Origin: Lindgomyces ingoldianus
Taxonomy: Eukaryota > Ascomycota > Dothideomycetes > Pleosporales > Lindgomycetaceae
Length of the DNA stretch: 59,470 bases
Direction of reading: 5' to 3'
NCBI RefSeq assembly: GCF_010093535.1
Contig: NW_022985187.1
Location: forward strand, 30,500-89,969
The position numbers were made by a program, and so were the translations under genes. The notes under the pieces were generated by a model. That model was not told the DNA's origin and made no database searches. It saw only the letters and a program-made list of their open reading frames with translations. Shown here one piece after another: positions 56,264 through 59,470 of this stretch; within the stretch, counting starts at the first letter, position 1; each line of letters starts with the position of its first letter.

Positions 56264-56581
56264 TGTCACGGTATCCTCCCCGGATCCCAGACATAACTGT
56301 ATTAGACGCGTACTAGAGTATTATTAGTGCATGTCTAACATAAACACAACACAACATAGACATAAACTTAAGCATAAACTGCCTTAACACTAACTAAACC
56401 TAGAACAGGCTTAATTTATACCTAAAGCGCTTAGACTTTTAAGCTAAGTATTTAATTACTAATTTTCTTTTAAACTTTTCTGTTCCTTACATAATGTCTT
56501 GTACCTACTATAATACTTTATGTAGTAATTAAACTAGACCTTTATAAAGCTCTATAACCTTACTTGTGCATAATTATAACA
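56264..56581 (+). repeat. Gypsy-C 5' LTR
   Basis: This is 318 bp, TGTCACGGTATCC to CATAATTATAACA. The first 80 bases keep unmutated CCCCGGATCCC; the rest is increasingly TpA-rich. Confidence 0.92.
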
Positions 56582-59470
56582 TTATGTTGTGTTAAAACTC
56601 TAGCTAAGAATAGCCTCTAAATCTAATTTAATAAGCTTAGTACTTATATAACTCTAAGCTATTAAAGTAAGCTAAAAAGCCTTTTAAAAAGCGCTTACTT
56701 TATAAAAAAGCTGCTATGTTGTAAGCTTTAAAGCTTTTTAAAAAAACTTTAAAAAACAGCTTTATATTATTAAGCAGTCTGTTTCTACCTTAACTTCTAT
56801 TATAGTAGTAGGAACTAAGAACTTACTAGCCTTAAAGCTTACCTAGAAGTCTAGAGATAGCTTAACTCCCTTCTGCCTAACACTGCTTACAACCTATAAC
56901 CCCTCTAACTTAGTAATAAAATCTAACTAACTCCCTAATCTCTTACTGTTTAATAAAAAATAAAAAGACCTACCTTTTTTTCTATATAAGCTCTAATATA
57001 AACTTAAAGAAAATGTAGACTAATTCCTTTTTAAACACTTTTAGTTATTATATACTTACTTTTAACTTAACTATAATATAACAGCCTTAATTAACTTACT
57101 AATAAATAAAAATATTATTAACTTAGATTAATTTATAGTGTTTCTATAAGTAACTTATAAAGACTTAAATAAAAAGTTAACAGCTCTAAGTTACTTAAAC
57201 ACCTTATAATAAAAAAAAAAGCTTTACTTTATACTTTATTAAGTTCTACTAACTTGCATCTAATATAGGCCTAAATAAAATAGGTCTAATTATAGCCTTA
57301 TATAACTTCTTCTTAACTAAACTATAACACGCTATAGTAAGAGAACCCCTCTTAAATAACCTTAACATATATGTAAACTTAATTGCTACCTATAATAATA
57401 ACATAAAGTTCCTCCCTGTACAAGCCCTAATACGCCCCTAAACTAGCGTAGTTATAAATAAGGACTCTAACATAATAAAAATTAATTTAAATTATGCTTT
57501 AGTTAGTTCTAGAAAGTGTAAAGATTATAAAAAAAAAAGTTAATACTTTAAGTGTAGTAAGTATAGTTATATTTTTTAAACTGCTTTATTCCCCTTTCTT
57601 AAGTCTACATAAGTAGCGCTACTAGCATTTATTAAAGATTCTTACTATTTTATTTTTATTTTTATAAAGGCTTTAACTTATATTTAAGCTTTAATTCTTT
57701 TTACTACTCTTAACATAGCTATAGCTATAGCAGTAGAAGCTTGTAAAAAGGCTTGTTCTAGAGCTAAGTTGCCTTTTAGGACTAATTTAACACTAGATCT
57801 CTGCTAACTTATAAGCTAAGTCCCCTACTAATAACTAAAAGTACTAAGTTAATATTCTTATATATTTATAATAAGAAACTATATTAGCCCTAATATAAGC
57901 TTTTATTAACTTAAAAGTAAACAGCATAGGTTATATTAATAAAAAACTAGCATGTAAACTAAATTTTTAATTAACACTACTTACCTAAATAATTTACTTA
58001 ACTAAATTTAATAAAAAATAACTTAAAAAAAGTTCTATTTTTTATACTATAACTATTATAATTACTTACTAACACTATAAAGAGTAGATTAAGCTCTATG
58101 TAATAAACATAGAATGTTATAACCTAATTCTAGAATAACTATAGCTGTATTAGTATAAGGTTGCTTTTAATTACTAAGAGTAAGTTCTAAACTTTAACTC
58201 TTTTTAATGCTAAGATGTATACTTACACTTATACTTAAACAACACCTAAGTAGCACTTAATATAGAAGGTCTCTAGACCTACTCTCTAATAACCTAGAAA
58301 AGAACTACTTAAGTAAGGCTAATAAGCTAGGCCTCTTACTAAAATAGGCTATATAAAATAATTTAATAACTACTTAAACTTAAAGAAAAAAAAGCCTTTA
58401 AAAAATTTTTACTTACTTAATTTAAATATAAACTAGGACTTAAACAGCAAATAGACATCTGCTATATAGAACCTGCTTTATTTATAACCCTAGCTTAATA
58501 ACTAGATTATAAAATCTACGCAGTTATAATTTCTAATATAGACTAAGCTTTAGCTCTTTAAAAACACACTAACTTAAAAATAATAGTTTTTTAAGACTAC
58601 TATAACTTATTATATGTTTTTTTTAAGATAAGTTTAATAAGCTTTTAATATAATATTTATATAATTACTAAATAACTTTTAAGCTTAGTAAATAACCTAG
58701 TTATAAGCTACTATATAAAATGTTACTAAATAAATTAAAAGTGCTTTAAAAATACTTTAATAAGAACCTAGAAAAAGAGTTTATTTAAGCTAGCTTTTTA
58801 CTAGTAGTGTTACTTATACTATTTATAAAGAAACCTAGAGGTAGGCTTTAATTCTACATTAACTACTAAGAACTAAACACTATTACTATTAAAAACTAAT
58901 ACTTAATTTTCTTTTTATAAAAAACCCTAAGCTAACTAAGTAAAGTAAAGTATTTTATAAAGTTAGATATTATTACTGCCTTTAATAAGCTAAGAATAGT
59001 AAAGAGTAATAAGTAGCTAACAGCGTTTTAGACCTAATATAGACTATTTAAGTACTTAGTAATGCCTTTTAGCTTAGCTAACACGCCTAGTACTTTTTAA
59101 CATTTTATAAACAACTTGCTTTAACCCTACCTAGACATGTTCTACACTATGTATATTAACAACATTCTAATCTATAGTAATAGCCTTTTAGAGTATAAAT
59201 AGCATATACGCCTAGTACTAAAAGCTATAGAAGAAGTAGGTTTATAACTTAATATAGATAAATGTAAGTTCTACTAATTAAAAGTTACATATTTAGAATA
59301 TGTAATCTTTATAGATAGCATTTAAATAGACCTTGTTAAAGTTTAGACTATGCTAGATTAGTAATACTTAAAAAATATAAAAAATATTTAAGCTTTTATA
59401 AAATTTACTAACTTTTACTAATAATTTATTAATAACTTTTTATAGTAAGTAAGCCCTATAATTACACTTA
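56582..59470 (+). pseudogene. Gypsy-C gag-pol remnant (partial)
   Basis: The plus-strand reverse transcriptase is clear: GGGLQFCINYQELN near 58830-58880, YLVMPFSLANTPSTF at about 59055-59100, YINNILIYS at 59152-59178 (catalytic Asp pair changed to Asn-Asn), then NIDKCKFY near 59260 and the FTNFY block at about 59405. Gag and protease should lie at 56700-58700 but are heavily altered and not individually identifiable. It continues beyond the window. Confidence 0.85.

Larger units (their letters stand above)
56264..59470 (+). mobile_element. Gypsy-C, same family as Gypsy-B, cut by the window end
   Basis: It starts with a 318-bp LTR identical in extent to those of Gypsy-B but in opposite orientation, followed by gag and pol on the plus strand. 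The right half, including the 3' LTR, is beyond 59470. Confidence 0.92.

Noticed and set aside
1..59470. A biosynthetic, effector or defence gene cluster hidden between transposons
   Set aside because: I checked the low-RIP islands (about 4000-4110, 6790-6900, 7343-7500, 16000-18000, 26000-27060, 41807-42277, 55840-56000). Each is part of a mobile element or too short to hold a gene.

Overview
This window looks like a transposon graveyard from a filamentous ascomycete (Pezizomycotina) that has, or had, repeat-induced point mutation (RIP). I found no intact host gene, no rRNA and no convincing functional tRNA. The DNA is very AT-rich with abundant TpA, and recognisable retrotransposon and transposase frames are broken mostly by TAA and TAG where Gln or Trp codons are expected. 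These are C-to-T changes (on either strand) at CpA, while many CpG sites survive. I could not compute a RIP index by eye, and the species is not identifiable.

Layout, left to right. 1-7281: a degraded copia element (Copia-1a, minus strand) with its 5' LTR at 3845-4110, next to the pol of a second copia family, then debris. 7559-9273: an unusual element with three direct LTRs and one outer target duplication. 9825-11430: LTR, primer site, gag and protease of Copia-A (plus strand). 11640-24117: one Gypsy (Gypsy-H, minus strand) split into pieces by three pogo/Fot1-like DNA transposons (P2, P3, P4). P2 carries another pogo family (Q) and P3 carries a miniature LTR element (TRIM). 24118-26469: a mosaic of minisatellite-bearing repeat X, a solo LTR, a copia fragment and a deleted pogo element (P5). 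26470-32876: a pogo fragment split by a solo LTR and by Gypsy-B (5665 bp, minus strand). 34309-40700: complete Copia-1b inside repeat X. 41151-45368: copia fragment, two solo LTRs and an uninterrupted pogo copy (P6). 45532-56263: Copia-1d with a large internal deletion, containing Gypsy-D (49255-55833, chromodomain type). 56264-59470: Gypsy-C, same family as Gypsy-B, inserted in the Copia-1d 5' LTR and running off the window.

Insertions are dated relative to each other by target duplications (TA for pogo elements, 5 bp for LTR elements) and by empty-site copies elsewhere in the window. The most notable items are the TRIM with a half-tRNA primer site and tRNA-like interior, a near-palindromic pogo derivative (P4), LTRs carrying a 10-bp-period minisatellite that varies in length, the three-LTR element, and the Q transposase whose reading frame is uninterrupted by indels over 676 codons although it is full of RIP-type stops.
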